Shown: positions 63,482 to 64,000 of the stretch, in pieces
Layout: every line of letters starts with the position of its first letter
How positions within the stretch are numbered: position 1 is the first letter of the stretch
Source of the DNA: Desulfomarina profundi
GTDB lineage: Bacteria > Desulfobacterota > Desulfobulbia > Desulfobulbales > Desulfocapsaceae
Length of the DNA stretch: 64,000 nucleotides
Assembly: GCF_019703855.1 (NCBI RefSeq)
Contig: NZ_AP024086.1
Span: 3,864,501-3,928,500, forward strand
Reading direction: 5' to 3'
Made by a program: the position numbers and the translations under genes
Notes under the pieces: generated by a model
The model's database searches: none
Told to the model about the DNA's origin: nothing
The model's input: the letters and a program-made list of their open reading frames with translations, nothing else

Positions 63482-64000
63482 GTGGATAAATCTTTTCAGT
63501 TTAAGGAATTATTTCTCTCATTCTTCTTCGCGATCATCCTCCATGCTCTGGCTACGCTGGTCGCTCTTTATTCGGGGGAGATTCCCTGCTGCTCCAGAAA
63601 AAGTTTTCAGGCCAACATATTCGTAAAAATCAATTAGTTACCAGGAATTCAGGCCATGATCCTGAATTAAAAATATCGGGAAATAAAAGAGATACCTCGG
63701 TTAATAAAGTTGTAAAGACATCTGTTCCTTTCAGTTTTGCGGGTGGTGGCAGGGCAGTCTCGAGAAATATACAGAAAGTCGTCTCTGTCCCTTCCGCTCC
63801 ACTCAGCCCTCTTTTTTCACGGGAGAAAAATGTCCATTTTCTCGGGAGAATCAGTCCGCCTGAACAGCTTATGGCTCCCGTTTTTTCCCATGACACCATT
63901 CCGGAGAAACCACCAACTGAAGTATGGGAGGAAATCAGGGATTCCAGAACATCTGCGCTGACGGGTGATATTTTCAATGATTCCGTACCGGCACCTTATT
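63482..64000 (+). CDS. membrane-anchored protein with TonB-like N-terminus, partial and frame interrupted
   Basis: The first frame (GTG at 63482) reads a short basic-to-hydrophobic N-terminus, KELFLSFFFAIILHALATLV, as in TonB, and breaks at the G5 run 63574-63578. Adding one base there opens a frame of more than 140 residues to the window end, including Ser/Pro-rich sequence such as VSVPSAPLSPLFSREKN and SHDTIPEKPPTEVWEE. No ribosome site is seen before the GTG, so the start is uncertain. The C-terminal domain lies outside the window, so the TonB call is tentative. Confidence 0.5.

Noticed and set aside
15632-64000. tRNA-Leu as an attachment site of an integrated element
   Set aside because: No second copy of the tRNA 3' end and no integrase or excisionase gene were found in the window, so the idea is kept only as a question.

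Overview
The window looks like chromosomal DNA of a Gram-negative, sulfate-reducer-type bacterium of the Desulfobacterota, most like the Desulfobulbales. This is inferred from gene content and order: rpoN next to lptA/lptB, an argBDFGH cluster running into dapF-dapA-dapB-folK, many sigma-54 and periplasmic-sensor kinase genes, a TRAP transporter with LUD-type lactate-oxidation proteins, a PEP-CTERM protein and a MOT1-type oxyanion transporter. No rRNA, CRISPR array, phage structural gene or integrase was seen.

Layout. 1-3.5 kb (minus strand): lptA, lptB, rpoN and a WYL-type regulator cut by the window edge. 3.7-15.6 kb (plus strand): arginine genes argB, argD, argF, argG, argH, a fibronectin-type lipoprotein, then lysine/peptidoglycan genes dapF, dapA, dapB, folK, a small metal-binding-like membrane protein, a lytic transglycosylase and pgsA, closed by tRNA-Leu(CAA) and a strong terminator. 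15.8-16.5 kb is AT-rich debris with half of a small transposon-like repeat. 16.5-27.8 kb is an accessory defence island read as one operon: a type III-like restriction helicase-nuclease, a Schlafen/AlbA_2 ATPase-like protein, a large adenine methyltransferase with a base-composition break in its target-recognition region, a DUF262/DUF1524 (GmrSD-like) protein, and a UvrD helicase with an N-terminal RelE/ParE-like domain. A lone HigA-like antitoxin gene points at it from the other strand. This island is the best candidate for an under-described system.

28-44 kb holds mixed genes: a zinc-thiolate methyltransferase-like protein, CBS and HPP proteins, a TetR regulator with a DUF1566 lipoprotein, recD2, a PhnD-domain histidine kinase beside a MOT1-type transporter, a 236-bp MITE with a clear 4-bp target duplication, a HAD hydrolase, an acyltransferase, and znuA-znuC-znuB-zur with a candidate Zur box. 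44-50 kb: a lysine-tailed HTH protein, long-form purL, two YbjQ proteins and an M48 protease. 50-64 kb: an orphan amino-acid-type binding protein, a PEP-CTERM protein, and a lactate-type module in which a sensor kinase and a sigma-54 response regulator probably drive dctPQM-lutC-lutB from a visible -24/-12 promoter; then a class II aldolase and the start of a TonB-like gene.

A data-quality pattern matters for reading the right half. Seven reading frames between 33 and 64 kb are broken at eight places. At least seven of these breaks sit in homopolymer runs and all are repaired by adding one base. The six complete genes among them give whole-codon lengths after repair. I therefore annotate them as whole genes with interrupted frames; they may be consensus errors rather than dead genes. 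No such break was seen in the first 31 kb.
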